Assembly: GCA_022376515.1 (NCBI GenBank)
Contig: WTXI01000010.1
Location: 682,001 to 746,000 of the forward strand
Reading direction: 5' to 3'
Origin: Lactifluus volemus
Taxonomy: Eukaryota > Basidiomycota > Agaricomycetes > Russulales > Russulaceae
Length of the DNA: 64,000 nt
Shown: positions 23,711 through 35,921 of the stretch, piece by piece
Layout of the letters: every line of letters starts with the position of its first letter
Numbering within the stretch: position 1 is the first letter of the stretch
Notes under the pieces: generated by a model
What the model saw: the letters and a program-made list of their open reading frames with translations, nothing else
Databases searched by the model: none
What the model was told of the DNA's origin: nothing
Translations under genes and position numbers: made by a program

Positions 23711-26589
23711 ATGGTACCCCCCCGTTCAACACGCCATCCTCGTGCTCAATTACCTCTCTATGCGGATGGATCATCCAGCGAAAGCGACGCAGAACAGACC
23801 CCTCGTCAGCGTTCAAAGTCTCAAGCAATTCGCAAGCGCATAAGCGAGCCCCATGACAAAAGCTTTGGCGATGATATGAATCCCGGTCGGGTGCCACTCA
23901 AGGCGGTCAACATTAACGATGACACCGCGGAGAAGCGTAGAAGAAGAAAGAGTGCAAAGAATACCACCGTCGACAATTTCGAACCTGGACCGTCAACGAG
24001 TGGCAGACAAGATGAAACAGAGGATGGTGCAACCCAAGCACACTCGCGACATAAGCAAGCTCTCAAATCCACAATTGTGGAAACTCCGATTATCGATGTG
24101 CCCATCGACATACGAAACTCGAACTATGAAGAATGGATGAAGATGGCAATGGATAACGTACGTTCCCTGGCATCCAGGCTTTCTTAGATGCTTATGTCTA
24201 CGTCCACAGAAAATCAACCAGGCGAACTCATGGAACTTTGCGTTGATCGACTACTTCCATGATATGTCTCTTCTGAGGAATAATGTCGACAATTCTATCA
24301 ACTTCCAGCGAGCCTCCAGTACATTAGATGGCTGCGTCAAAATCTGGACTAGTAGGGTTGACAGCGTCGGCACTGAGACCGGAAAGCTCCTAAGCAACCT
24401 TGCTTCGGATGGACGGGAAGACGGAGACGAAGAACCAACATCTGATAATCCTGATGCCCAAGAACCGTCGCAAAAGAAGCGAAAGGCGACCCACAGATCA
24501 GAATCGACTCTCGCTAAGAACGCCGCCCAGCTAAAGAGCAAGAAGCTTGATTTAGAATTCAGCGTCGACCCGCTCTTTCGGAAGACTTGCGAGGATTTTG
24601 ATGAGGGAGGCGCGCATGGTTTACTCATGAACCACCTCAGCCTGGGTGTTGGCAGTGAGGGCGCCCTCCGCGTCATATTTGATGCAAGCGATTCCATGGG
24701 GAAGGTTGGAGAAGACGAAGACTTGCTCGAGCCTGAGGATGACGTTGACCTGACTGCTCTCGCCGTAAGGATGTTTCCTTCTTCATCCGGGCGCTCCTAC
24801 CTAGCTGGCGTAGGTGACTTCTTTCCAGACTTGGAAGTTCTCGAGCGAAGGCCATTTCCCACTCGCTGGAAGGTTTCTCATTTTCTAGGGACACTGGGCT
24901 CTTGACGAAGCTGCGCTCTATCGAGATGATACTTTGTTCAAGATGACCGGGGTGATGGGAGTAATGGGCTTGAAGCTGATGACTTTGTGGACGCTGGCCA
25001 AAGCGCCCTGCCAGAAGAAGACTTCTTTATGGGTGATCAGGCTATTGGAGATCAGTTTGGCGGAGATGACCCAGGCGCTGCGGGTTACGGCGACGAGAAC
25101 GACTCACCCGACGGTCAGGCAGACCTCCCCACAAGTGGCCCCGACGGTGGCCACGTCGTGCCTTTCGACCCCCGTAGGGCCCCAAACGAACGCGCCCTAA
25201 TCATGGCTATGACTGATGCCGAGGGCGAAGGTGGAATGCTGGACTACTTTGACAATTCAGTTCTCAAGAACTGGGCAGGACCTGAACACTGGAAATTACG
25301 CAAGACTGTACGGAGACGTTCGTATTTTTTCTTCGCATGAGTGCCGCCTCGGTTGACATAACACATCGTGCAGCCGAAATGACGGAAGCCGCAGCCGCTT
25401 CTAAGCCGAAGCGGGAGAGGAAAGAGGCATTCAAACTTGACTTCTTATCTCCGGCGGAGAAAGATTCAAGGAGACTGCGAAAGAGCTCTTCGCGCCAGTT
25501 ACTCGGGGCGCGGGGGTAACTCTTCCTAAACATTCCTCGGGAAAGGTTCGAGGGGGAAGAAAGGCCAGGTCAAGGAGAAGCAAAATGAGTACACACTCCC
25601 AGACGACATGCATTTCTCCAGTCGGCAATTGGTCACCCTATTTCTTAAGCCCAAGTTCTCCGTGAGCCTTCCATCTGTGTCGTTGTCTGCGATAACTGAA
25701 GCATTCCCACAGCTGCGACTGTGTGGCCAACGCACCCCGCTTAACGAGAATGGCGACGGCGAAGTCGACGAAGCATTCTGGGCACAGGCAGCTGCTGATC
25801 AGGCCGCAGGCCGTATCCCATCGGATGGCGACGAAGGTGAGATTGCACTCCACGAGATTTTGGCAAGCATATTTTCTAATCTCTGCAATCTACTTTTATA
25901 CTAGGTGAAGATGATAGCGCGATCCCCTTCAATACCCAGTTCTTCCATGACGATTACGACGATGGTCCCGGCTTCGATGACGGCTTTGATGGAGATCTGC
26001 CCGGCACTGCCGATCCAGGAGAGCAGGATCTCCTCGCGGAGACGCAGGGTAAGACAAGACGCGTCCGCCCAGAATTTGTCAATTATACCAAACGTGCGAA
26101 GCGTGTGGACGTCCGGAAGCTGAAGGAGAATATCTGGAAGGGTCTCAAGATCCCTAGTCCTGAGCAGCATCCTGAGGAAGAGGACGCGGAGATGATGGTG
26201 CGAGAATGTCCACCGAATTCGCATCCATAACTCTTCTTTTGACTCCTTCGCTCGATAGGACGCCGACCGGGACGCTGTCACCAATCCCGAAGAAGCGCGC
26301 ACGTTCGACGACGTGATCGTCGGGTTGCAGCGTTCGTACCCCGAAGAGAAGCTGGCTGAGATTAGCACGAGCTTCTGTTTCATATGTCTTCTTCATCTCG
26401 CAAATGAGCGTGGGCTCAAGCTCGAGACTGGAGACGTCGCTCCTCCCGCCGCCCCAGAAAAAGAGGAGAACGACACGGTTGGAAACATCTGGGGTCTGAA
26501 GGTCGGTTGGATACCTCTGATTCGTCTAGTTTTTTGAGCTAACGGAGCGACAGGTCTATCGGGACTTGAATGCTACACCAGCAGCATAG
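23711..26589 (+). CDS. BRN1: condensin complex subunit 2 (kleisin, Barren/Cnd2)
   Basis: Kleisin of condensin I, bridging the SMC heads in mitotic chromosome compaction. The N-terminus is basic and disordered; the Barren core begins INQANSWNFALIDYFHDMS and runs through RASSTLDGCVKIWTSRVD, the strongest family signature. The middle is acidic; DDMHFSSRQLVTLFLKPKF lies near 25600; the C-terminal winged-helix region includes RVRPEFVNYTKRAKRVDVRKL, SFCFICLLHLANERG, and the final exon VYRDLNATPAA. Introns are near 24159, 25317, 25660, 25845, 26200 and 26502. One base must be restored near 24848, 24904, 24942, 25466 and 25563 (for example CTTGAC from CTTGGAC). With those repairs the protein is continuous and of normal length. 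Confidence 0.92.
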
Positions 26590-27042
26590 CATAGCTGTAG
26601 TACATGTTGTTCACCGCGTCATTTTTTGTTGTTTAATTTAGGTCCCTGATCTCCTGTTGTTTTCCATTGTTGTATGTTCTTGTTCGGCTCCATCACACGA
26701 ATGTTGTTTGCGTATCATCATATTTATTACTCGTTTAAAGGCATATGAGCATAGTGGATCAAAACAATTTCCTCTGGAAAACTTCGAAGTGAAGGGTATT
26801 TGATTTAAGCACTGAAGGCTTCGGGGTGATGAGGGAGTAATAAATAAATGGAGGGTCAGAAGTACTGGTGGGAGAGTGCAAGGAAAATAAAAGGTATACA
26901 GTAAATGGGTGGTAAGGCTACAAGGTACTATGATACACAATCGGGGGGATAACTGTCACAAGCTGAAATCCAAGGGGGATATATGTTGCTACAGTCGGGT
27001 ACAACATTGCGGATGTGGTGGTGGTGAGTACAATATTGTTCC
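26590..27042. other. intergenic, convergent 3' ends
   Basis: AT-rich stretch between the stops of BRN1 and the small minus-strand gene; contains TTTTTTGTTGTTT and AATAAATAAA-type sequences consistent with 3' ends on both strands. Nothing else seen. Confidence 0.55.
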
Positions 27043-27450
27043 CTAGCGGAACTTGCCCTTCCAAGCAGTCCACACGGCATCAATGCGCCTGTTCTTGCGC
27101 GAGGACAGCTCGCTGAACTCGTCGAACGCCTTCTGAGGAAGTTCGAGGACGTCGTGGGGGATGATCAGAGCGTCTTCGTCATCGAACACGGTAAGAAGGT
27201 CGTTCGAGTTGATACGAGCACATGGCGCGTTAGATACGAGGAATGTGCGATCCGTGCTATTCGACGGGGTAAAAGTGTACACGTCGAGGTAACGTTCACA
27301 GTTGTCGTGTGGCCGAGAAGCTATGGGTTCAAGAGGATGGGTTAGTACTGGATGTGCGTAATGGTATGGATGTGGCGATTGCTCACCTTGAACGATCGTA
27401 ACACGACGCTGCACGAGAGCAACTGCAACAGAACCGTAGCTCAACAACAT
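27043..27450 (-). CDS. small hypothetical protein, two exons
   Basis: Predicted 113 residues, no family recognised. Exon 1 encodes MLLSYGSVAVALVQRRVTIVQ; the intron GTGAGC...CCCATAG contains a good branch site (TACTAAC) 17 bases from its end and joins in phase to exon 2, ASRPHDNCERYLDVYTFTPS onward. Exon 2 has an acidic patch (FDDEDALIIPHDVLE) and ends with a basic, Trp-containing tail (RKNRRIDAVWTAWKGKFR). The first 20 residues are hydrophobic enough for a weak signal anchor. The consensus intron is the main reason for calling it; translation could also begin upstream in the same frame. Confidence 0.5.
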   Translation of the reverse strand: MLLSYGSVAVALVQRRVTIVQGEQSPHPYHYAHPVLTHPLEPIASRPHDNCERYLDVYTFTPSNSTDRTFLVSNAPCARINSNDLLTVFDDEDALIIPHDVLELPQKAFDEFSELSSRKNRRIDAVWTAWKGKFR

Positions 27451-30400
27451 GGTAGGTAATGCGACGATGAGATGGGTGGTTTGACACGGAGGAATGTGGT
27501 GGCAATGGAGAGACTGAAATAGAGGCGTCCAAAAGATGAACTGACGTTCCGAGTCATGCACGACATGGCCCTTTAAAGAGTGCCAATGCTATTGTCCTGT
27601 AAGAAATACCAAAGTTTATTGTCAAAGTTGGACAAAGACAATAGAGTCCAGTTGGGGTGCGACGAAGACAAAAGAAACCCGTAATGAGCAATCACGTGAT
27701 GTAAAGAAAACAAAAGCCCACTTACGTACACAGCCATACTTAGAGGTAACGGTACCTCGTACCTCGTGGACGTAAGGTTGCCCTTCTCCCTCAATCGAAC
27801 CAATCATTTGTTGTCCAACCCGTTCGTCTGCCCGGACTTTTTTGTTTGGTGCCCATTTGTTAGCACCCTATCTCTTCGCGGGGAAATCGGAGAAAGGCGG
27901 AGCGCAGAAGCCCCTCCGGCGTCACTAACAACTGATGTATGGCGCAATCCAGCTGGAGTAGCTACTATTAGCGCGGGCGCGCGTCCCCAAGTGGTCTTCT
28001 TGGGGAAGCCAAAAAGGTACCTTGACTAAATAATAATGAAAACCTCCGAGCAGGGGCTCCACGAAATGTGATCAAAAGCCACACAACAAAAAACAAAACT
28101 CGAATCCCTCGACAAGCAATCGTACTGGAGTACAATATATAACACACCCGGCCGTTGTCCCCCTCCGGGGTTCTTTTTCATTCAAGTGGAGTATCATTTA
28201 CCGGTGGGAAAGGGAGCTAGGCGATCGTTTTGGAGGGGGGAAAGGGAAAGGGAAGAGGCCAGACCGGCGAGATTCATACCGCGAATTTGGCGTTTGCCCA
28301 CCCCCACCCCACCCCTCGTCTCGTCTCGTCTCGATTAGCGCCAAATCATTTTTGTATTACCCCTCGCACGCGTATGGGCGTTCGAAAGCCCATCAGGTAC
28401 CACGACATTGACTGTTGTTGCCACTTTGACACGTCGACGATTTTGCGCGGCCGGCGCGAATCAATCAAAAACTGGGGAAGGAGGAAAGGGATCAAAAAAA
28501 AAATCACATTCTTGTTTGTTGACCCAACCCCTCGTACTGCGGCGCACAATCACCCTCTGAATTCCCCGCGTCCGGTGATCGTGAACAAAAACCAAATTCG
28601 TATTTCGATGGTGGTGGTGGTAGTGGTGGTGGTAGGGGCCACGCACCGGGACAATCAAATGTTCTGCGCGATAACGTGCTTAAGTTGATCCGGTCGTCTT
28701 GGAGGGAAAACTCAAAAAGTGCGCCATCATACGCACGTGGCTAAACCTGGTTAGGTCGGTCAGGACCCTTTTTAATAATACAGCTCTAGGGACCCGCGAG
28801 CTTATTGATAAGTTACAGTTAAGTAGATCATGATTCAATGGATCATGGTGCCCATTTGATCAGACCCTTATGCCCGAACCGTGGCTGGTACACAATGCTG
28901 GAGAGTGGCGCAGCGGCATACCTTTCATGTGACCTCTCGAAAAGCCTAACTGATGTCAAGACCAGAAAGGGAAAGGTTGGGACAGCTGTCTCGGACGATG
29001 GGCAGGTACTGGACGCCTGACTACCGTATCTCATCACCGGCATGACGGGGTATCGAGGCAAAATTCGCGCAATGATAGGGCTAGAACTCAGTCACGTTTT
29101 TTTGGCACGCAACGTAGGATTGGTACAATGATCAAGCATGAGCCGACTAGAGCGGGATTATGATGAATTTATGCTTTGAATAAATGCTATAGTAGCGTTT
29201 GTCGGGAAAGGAACTCGATATGCGATGTACGGCGTGCAGTTAAACTCCCGAGTCAATGGCGTTAGAATGGCGGCGACGAGGGCTGTTACGGGACAGCTTC
29301 AAGGGTGCATACTTCACCAAAGTCCGCTATTACAAGAGAGGGAATAGCACGGTGCCGCTTCCAGAGGCGATGGCCTTATTTCATCAATTAGAAGCAAGAG
29401 GCACAGCAAACGTACCAACGAGCCTAGCCCAAAAGTGCATGCCGCACAGCAGTTGAGGATGGAGGGGGGGAGGGGGGACAACTGGACAGCCTCCTACAGT
29501 ACACGTTCACGGCAATGCACGGCATGGCCTGCTAAAGCAGAACCGAATTTATCATCAACCAGAAGTAACCACGGCCGTCCGTCCAGCTGTGGGATATCAA
29601 TTGAACGTGGAAAGCTGAAACAGGCAAAACTCACGCACGGGTATGGGAGGAGGCTGTGCTGTAGGACTTCTTCTTCGGATGCACCTGTCCGAATGTATGG
29701 GCACGTCACGAGTCGGGGCGGTGGTCTGGCTGTTGTTGGCACCCAGGTCGTCTTATCACACATCTGATAACCACCGACCGACCTATACGACTGCAAGCCA
29801 GGAATTGGGGCGTCGTCCCTTGGCACCTTCACGAATCATGCGACGGCGGCGCGTTTCAGGGCAAGATGGAAAAAGAAGCCTAGCCTAAACGCCACCAGTG
29901 GCTGCATATAAGCACACAAAAAAAAACTCAGCCAGAAGCTCAGCCTTTGCCCGCGAGAACGGCCGGGCGCTCCACGGGGTGTAGAAATGGAAAGTTCACG
30001 AACGTTCACGCGAGAAACCACCTGATGGGTTCCCGAGAGCTGATGGGGCGCGCGTGCGTCTGTACCAGAACGGTCGTCGATCATCACCTGGCACACGCGG
30101 CGTGCAAAAAAACGTGCAGCACTAGAGACATACATTTCACCCCCCCCAACCCTCTTTTCCCTTTCATTTGCGCCAGCGTTTAGCGCTCGCAATTATGAAT
30201 TCATTTTCTTGATTTTTACGAGGGGGAGGGGGAAGGTTCAACGCCCCGGTCTGATCCATTCACGTTAAGGAAGTTAATCTGGTAGCCGAGGGCTCGATGT
30301 GGACAAGTGCCCCTTCGGAGCATTTTGTAGCTTACGGCCATCTGTCTTGAATTTCTTCTTTCTCGGCAAGGAACAAAAGAGGGGAAATGGTGAGTGGGAG

Positions 30401-31652
30401 AGCCTTACGGGAAAAAGCGGAATTGTTTTTGGGGGAGATGGGAAGGGTGTGGGAAAGCGCAGGGCAGTGGGCATGAATGAGCGCGGTGACGTCGAGATCA
30501 CGCGGCGCAAGGCCCGGTCAAGCCATCGCGCGGACTTTGCCCACTCCCCCTTCTCCTTCTCTGTCCTCTCCCTGTCGCCTTGGTCTCCCCTTACCCCTTT
30601 CACCTACTCACCGGACCCGGCGGAATGCAATTTTGCGCCCGCGTCGTTGCGTTGCGCCTTCATTTATTTTTTTGGCCACTCGTGACGACGAAAAGCTCCA
30701 CACACCTGCCAAGTTTCCGAGCGCTCCCCTACACTCAGACGACATCAGAACGTGAATGGGTAAATGAACGTTTCCCGCCGCCGGCTCTCGGCATAACTTT
30801 TTGTGTGTAAGAGAATACCAACAGGTATGGATGGGGGAAGGGGGGGAGGACAATATAGCCAATAAAACATTGCATTTAGACGTCGTTGAGAAAAAAAAAC
30901 GTTTCCGCGACGACGGCGATCCGTCGAAATTCGACTCCCGTTAGAACGTCGCGCAAATCTGGACGAGCGTGTGACCCTGAACGGTTGATCGAGACCATAT
31001 AGACAGGACCGGAAGGACCAAAGAAGTTGTGTGAGAAAGAAAAAAAGAAAAATGATGCCATCGATGATCTGAGTGGAGATATCTGACCGCCGCGATAAGA
31101 TACATCCGTGCCTCGCTCTTTGCCTCACAACGTTTCCCTGACGCCGTAACACAAGTCGCGTGCTACGATGCAGTGCGTACCAATGCATTATTGTTACCGT
31201 ACAGCACGAATACGTATTGCGTTCTACCTAGAAAGAACCCTCTTTCTCTTTCTGCCGTCACCTGTACAGCCCTACGCCCACTTTGGGGCTGTGCTTGTGC
31301 TCACGCATTGGACATGGCTATGTGAGAAAGGCCATTAGACTGCAGTTTTCCCTCAGGTTGAGGAGCGACATTGGCAGAGAATTGATTGTGAACATAGATG
31401 TTAGTGGGGTGATATACATCAGCTTGCATTACTCGTCAACAGTTATCAGTCAACAGCTATACACAACTCGAGACATAAGGCGAACAACCGCGCGACAGCT
31501 ACATAAGTACCAGACATAAGAGTCGAGCGACAGCCAAGCTAGAGATGAGCGTAGATGAGCAGAGTGGAATCAAAAAGGAAAAACAGAGTGAAAATGATAT
31601 ATGCACGGGTCCAAGAAAGAAACAACAAAAACAGGCTCGGGACAACAGTCGC
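27451..31652. other. 4.2 kb without a recognisable gene
   Basis: The longest gene-free stretch in the window. It holds low-complexity pieces (purine-rich at 28220-28260, CTCGT repeats at 28317-28333, GTG/GGT triplets at 28609-28634, poly-A and poly-G runs at 28496, 29462, 30137, 30890) and several chance frames. None shows intron signals or conserved motifs. No terminal repeats, transposase or tRNA B-box sequence seen. Long 5' or 3' UTRs and unrecognised lncRNA remain possible. Confidence 0.5.
28609..28634. repeat. GTG/GGT microsatellite
   Basis: Imperfect trinucleotide run made of (GGT)n with one TAG interruption, about 26 bp, in the gene-free stretch. Confidence 0.8.
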
Positions 31653-32993
31653 TCATAAACGAGGATGGAGGAGCTGAAGCTGCGCCTGCCAGCTACCCTT
31701 GGAGACGTGGTCAAGTCTCACAAGCACCAAGTCAAACACATCGATATGACCGCCACCAACGATCCAAGCTGCATCACCGTCCTCTTCCATTGGGCGACCC
31801 TTATGTTCCTGTGAGCAAGGCCGTCAGCACTCAGTATCACATGAACCCGAAATGAACCCATACAGCAATGAAGCGACCAACAGATTTGGCCACATTCTTC
31901 GCTAGCTTCGCACGTGTTATGGGCCCGGGAGGGTTGCGGAAGTCCCTAGTGGGGATCTGACGGCTCCAAGGTTGATAACCGGGCCACTAATTTTGTACGG
32001 CATCAGGACCAGTTACACATTCGTGTGTGGGACAAGACTCACGTTAATACGAACTGAAATAGAGGGACCACGCTCTTGGAACATAGGTTCATCACGTGCA
32101 ACAAGATGTGCGAAGCGACCATGCATAGCATCCCTCAGTGGAATGCCTGCTTCGTCGGGCTTCTGCATGTAAAAGAAGATGGATGGCTCGAGGTTGACTT
32201 CATCAACATAGCGACGCCTATCGCTCGAGGTGTGGGGCTTATAGCGTTTCTGCGGAACCATGGGCCCCCGTCTGTGCCCGCTGAATGCCAGCGGACGCTC
32301 TGGCTCTGGAGATGATTTCTGTTGAACAAGAGTTGTTAGATGGACACAGGCAGAAATAAGGAACAACAAACGTGAGGTTTAGGCATTGGCCATGACGGTT
32401 GCTGAAGTAAGTACGGGGAAACCGGAGTTGAGGGTGGAACGTTAAAGGAGGCTTCAGCAGGGCAGAGTGTATGGAGGGGAGTAGGAGGGGTTACAGCAGG
32501 CAAGCTGGGTGATGAGGAGTAAGGATGTGATGGGGAGAAGGCAGGAGTGAGGGGCGTCGTAGACACAGAAGAGGATGGTCCGCGAGTCATCATGTACGGT
32601 GTGGCGACGCTGGTATCAACATTGATAGAGGGTATAGCACTGTGGGGGAGAGGCGGAAATGAATAGTTATCGTCATCGAATTGTCCTTGTCCGAATAGGT
32701 GGGAGGGAGAGGATAAGTCCGCGGGGGAGACGGTCTCAAGACCCAAGACGTCATCCAGAGCAGGGGATGGGGACCACTGTTAGGTTGATAAGTGAATAGG
32801 TACACATCAATAACGACGGGGGAAATACCTGCTGCGTGTCTTGGCCGCCACCGATCTGAAATGAGTCAGGCTGAGTGAGGTGAGCGCCGGTGTGGAAATG
32901 AGAGAATATGCGACAACATACCTCAGAGGACAAGAGAATGAGGGACGATTCGCTAGAGTAGGGTTGGTAGTAGTAAGCGTCGCGATCAGCCAT
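31653..32993 (-). CDS. family member D: conserved basidiomycete WPGY-domain protein with disordered N-terminus
   Basis: Starts MADRDAYYYQPYSSESSLI (ATG 32993), then short exons IGGGQDTQQ and WSPSPALDDVLGLETVS, a Ser/Pro/Thr-rich disordered segment of about 130 residues, and a folded C-terminal domain: RYKPHTSSDRRRYVDEV, LEPSIFFYMQ, GIPLRDAM, RGPSISVRIN, an intron, WPGYQPWSRQIPTRDF, PITRAKLAKNVAKSVGRFIA, a second intron, then EDGDAAWIVGGGHIDVFDL and VSKGSWQAQLQLLHPRL. I recognise this as a conserved basidiomycete protein with no assigned function. Members A, B and C in this window share the domain and both intron positions, but lack the disordered region. All five introns are GT-AG and the frame is intact. 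Confidence 0.82.
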
Positions 32994-33833
32994 GGTTGAA
33001 CTTGCAATGAGGGGGAGGGCTAGGGTGGCGGGAACGTGATTGGAGACAGGATGGTTGGGGGCAGAGGGAAACAAGGTTAAGGGGGGAATGTTAGCACACG
33101 CTGTCTTTATGAACGAGTCAAGATAACAAACAGAGGTGCTTATGGCGGTGCGTGCTGTGAGGATTTGGGGTCGACTTGGGCGCGGTCTTTAAAGGGTTGA
33201 CCAAGCGGATATGATGAGGCAAGGCATAGGACGAGATATACAAAGACAAACAAAGAGTGAACCCGGGTCTTGGACCAGATCTGTCAGATGTAGTCGGATC
33301 AGATCCCGGACTTTGGCTGAGATGTGGCGTAGCGAGTAAATTTTTCAGCGTCTCTGCGTTGTCCGAGCATACACAAGTCGACAAGAGCATATCAGCCCAA
33401 AAGTTGTAATTGAGGAGTTTGAATTGGGCCCCGCAAAAGGCGATGAGGAACAAGGCAAGATTCATGGCGCTTAAGGGGGATTCAAAAGGGGGGGAGGAGA
33501 CGTGTACAGAATAGTCAAAAAGAAAGGGAGCATATGCCGTTTATCTGATTTGAGGGGAGAAATAATGATGACATTTCACAGGACGGATGGGGGCAGTCAT
33601 CTGAGGTGGTTTGCGTGCGGCGTACGCACGGACAGGCCGGGGGCTTTGGGGACTTTGGGGGCCGTGAGGTGGTATGTGGCAGGGGTAGAACGGCGCTGGC
33701 GGCGGTGCGCGCTCTATTGACCTAAATACGCGCATACAGTACAATCCACAAATCCACAACCCACACGTGATCTTTACCCCTTTTGGGCATTCAATTAAGT
33801 CCCGCTTTTTTCGTCGTGGACTGGACTAGAACA
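32994..33833. promoter_or_regulatory. divergent intergenic region between member D and LEO1
   Basis: About 840 bp between two start codons on opposite strands; it should hold both promoters. GC-rich patches near 33640-33710 and homopurine runs are present. An in-frame ATG at about 33072 could extend member D. No defined element recognised. Confidence 0.5.
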
Positions 33834-35672
33834 ATGTCTTCCCTTGCTGGTGCACTCGTATCCCAAGATGTCAAACCTTACAATGCCAATTCTGTACATA
33901 TTGACATGCACAACTCATCCTCATTCGACGACATAGCCTCAGACACTGCCACCGGACATGCCCCAAAAAAAGAAGAGGAAGAAATGGGCGACCTTTTCGG
34001 AGAGGATGCCAACGTAGACTTTGTTCACCACAGTCGGTTAGTCTCTTCTCCGAATGGCGTGGAGGGCATTGCTTTTGTTGATCCAATCATCTAGTGACCA
34101 TCATCAGACTTCAGCCGCGCCAAGCGCCCCCGAGTCAAGATATTCCTCACCCGCCTCTGCTCCTCCTCCGGATGATGGCCTTTCTTCTCCAGATCGAAAA
34201 AGAAGGCAAGCCTTGGAATACGAAGAAGACGAGGAACCTAACCCGCTTATTGAGCACCGCTTGGAGGCTTCAGTCTCGATTCCCAATATTCCCCTACCGA
34301 GAAGTTCGGACGGACATGTGCGTGTCCCGACAGTCCAAGCGAGTTCCCCCCTCTCATTCACTTCTTTTCCCATAGCATTGGGTTATTCGCATGCCCAACT
34401 TTGTCAAAGTGGACTCTAAACCTTTTCACCCTGATTCTTACATTGGACCGGAACATGAGGAGGACTTCTCCGGTGGTGCTCATGAACGCGACATGGACAT
34501 AAAGCTCCGTGTAGAGAACACGGTACGATGGCGCTGGATTAAGGGCAAAGAGGGCCAAGACGTCAGTCACCTTGTTCCGTTTACTCTCTTTCTACATGAT
34601 CTGATGAGCGCCCTCTGGTGTAGCGTCGCGAATCGAACGCCCATGTTATTCGGTGGTCAGATGGCTCAATGAGCCTCCGACTAGGCAAAGAGTACTTTGA
34701 CATCAACCAAGTGATTGATAGCTCTGGTTCTGCGCATCGACAAGCATTCGGTCTCTCGCAATCGCAATCGCAGTCTCAGGGGACGTCTACATCTACAACT
34801 GCTCCCGGAAAAGCGCACGGTCTTACCTATCTCGTGGCCCAACACAAACGCGCAGAGATCTTACAAGCCGAGGCGGCGATAACGGGCTTTCTCACCCTCC
34901 GTCCGACGGACATGCAGTCCGAAACGCACCGCCTGGTCGTCCGCGCGGTTGGTCAGAAGCACAGCAAAGTCGCCCGTTTGCGCATGGAACCGGACAAGGA
35001 CCCTGAGCGCGAAAAACAAGAACAGATCCGTGCCTTGGCGGCGAAAAAGCCACGCCAACCGCGGGTCGACGACGGTCTCGGTAGCGGGGCCCGCCGGCGC
35101 CGTGCCTCAGGTGGAGGTAGCCGACGGCGATCTGGGGCGACATGGACATTTGGAGCGACGACGAAGAGCCGGCCTACGACGCTTACGGTAACGACGAAGA
35201 CGACGCGCGCGGCAGTCCTAAGAAGCGCCGCGCGCGCGAACCGGAAGAGCGGCGTGGCGGCGATTACCAGCCCGACGATTTTGTCGTCGCGGACTCGGAC
35301 TCGGATGACGGAGGTGGTGGTGGTGGCGGCGGCGGCGGCCTTGGTAGTGGTGGTGGTCAAGGATCTGGTGATCGTGGCGGTGGCGGGAGGAAGAAGGGGG
35401 CGGGAGGCGCCAAGGAAGGGGAGATGGAGGAAGAAGAGGACGTGTTGGACAAGCTTGACGCCCAGATCAGCCAGCAGGAGGCCGATCGGAAGAGACGGCG
35501 GGACGAAGGACAGGACGACTCGCCGGAAGAAGGCAATCGGGCGGGTGAGGCTGCGATGGACGTTGAAAGTGAAGAGGAGGAGGAGGAGGAAGAGAAGTTC
35601 CGAGTTCGACGCGTCGGCGGCGCGTCACGTAAACGCAAGGCCGTCTCAGAGTTTGATGAGGAAGACGAATGA
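33834..35672 (+). CDS. LEO1: Paf1 complex subunit Leo1
   Basis: RNA polymerase II elongation factor subunit. The N-terminus is acidic with EEEEMGDLFGEDANVDFVHH; after an intron comes a Ser/Pro region and EYEEDEEPNPLIEH; the Leo1 core begins at VSIPNIPLPRSSDGH and continues HWVIRMPNFVKVDSKPFHPD, RVENTVRWRWIKGKEGQD, RESNAHVIRWSDGSMSLRLG, FLTLRPTDMQSETHRLV. The C-terminus is a long charged tail (WSDDEEPAYDAYGND, KKRRAREPEERRGGDYQPDD, poly-Gly, Glu-rich, RKRKAVSEFDEEDE). The tail lies in a different frame from the core; restoring one G in the run near 35134 joins them. The junction after the first intron (about 34038-34110) is also not clean. Identity is firm from the core motifs. Confidence 0.9.
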
Positions 35673-35921
35673 CGATAAATCGATCCACATCACATCATCA
35701 TCGTAGATTCTAGTGGCACATGGCGCGCGCTGTAATGACCGTACTACCATCTCACTCATGATTTTCATTTAACAAACAAAATTACACCCCGACGACGGGC
35801 CTGGGCGTGTGTACGTGGCCCCATATGTTTGTTTTGAACACTATCGCTATTTATCGTTATCGGCGCCCCTGCCTCATGTTTGGCCACGGCAACCACGATC
35901 AACACCACTTGGCACCTGCCG
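35673..35921. other. intergenic, convergent 3' ends
   Basis: Short AT-richer gap between the stops of LEO1 and the ataxin-10-like gene. Nothing notable seen. Confidence 0.6.

Noticed and set aside
28230..30800. Several frames of 100-150 codons in the gene-free stretch
   Set aside because: Low-complexity translations (poly-His, Ser/Pro), no splice signals, no family resemblance.
35142..35672. Separate acidic, Gly-rich protein starting MDIWSDDEEPAYD
   Set aside because: It is the C-terminal tail of LEO1; one base restored near 35134 makes it continuous with the core.
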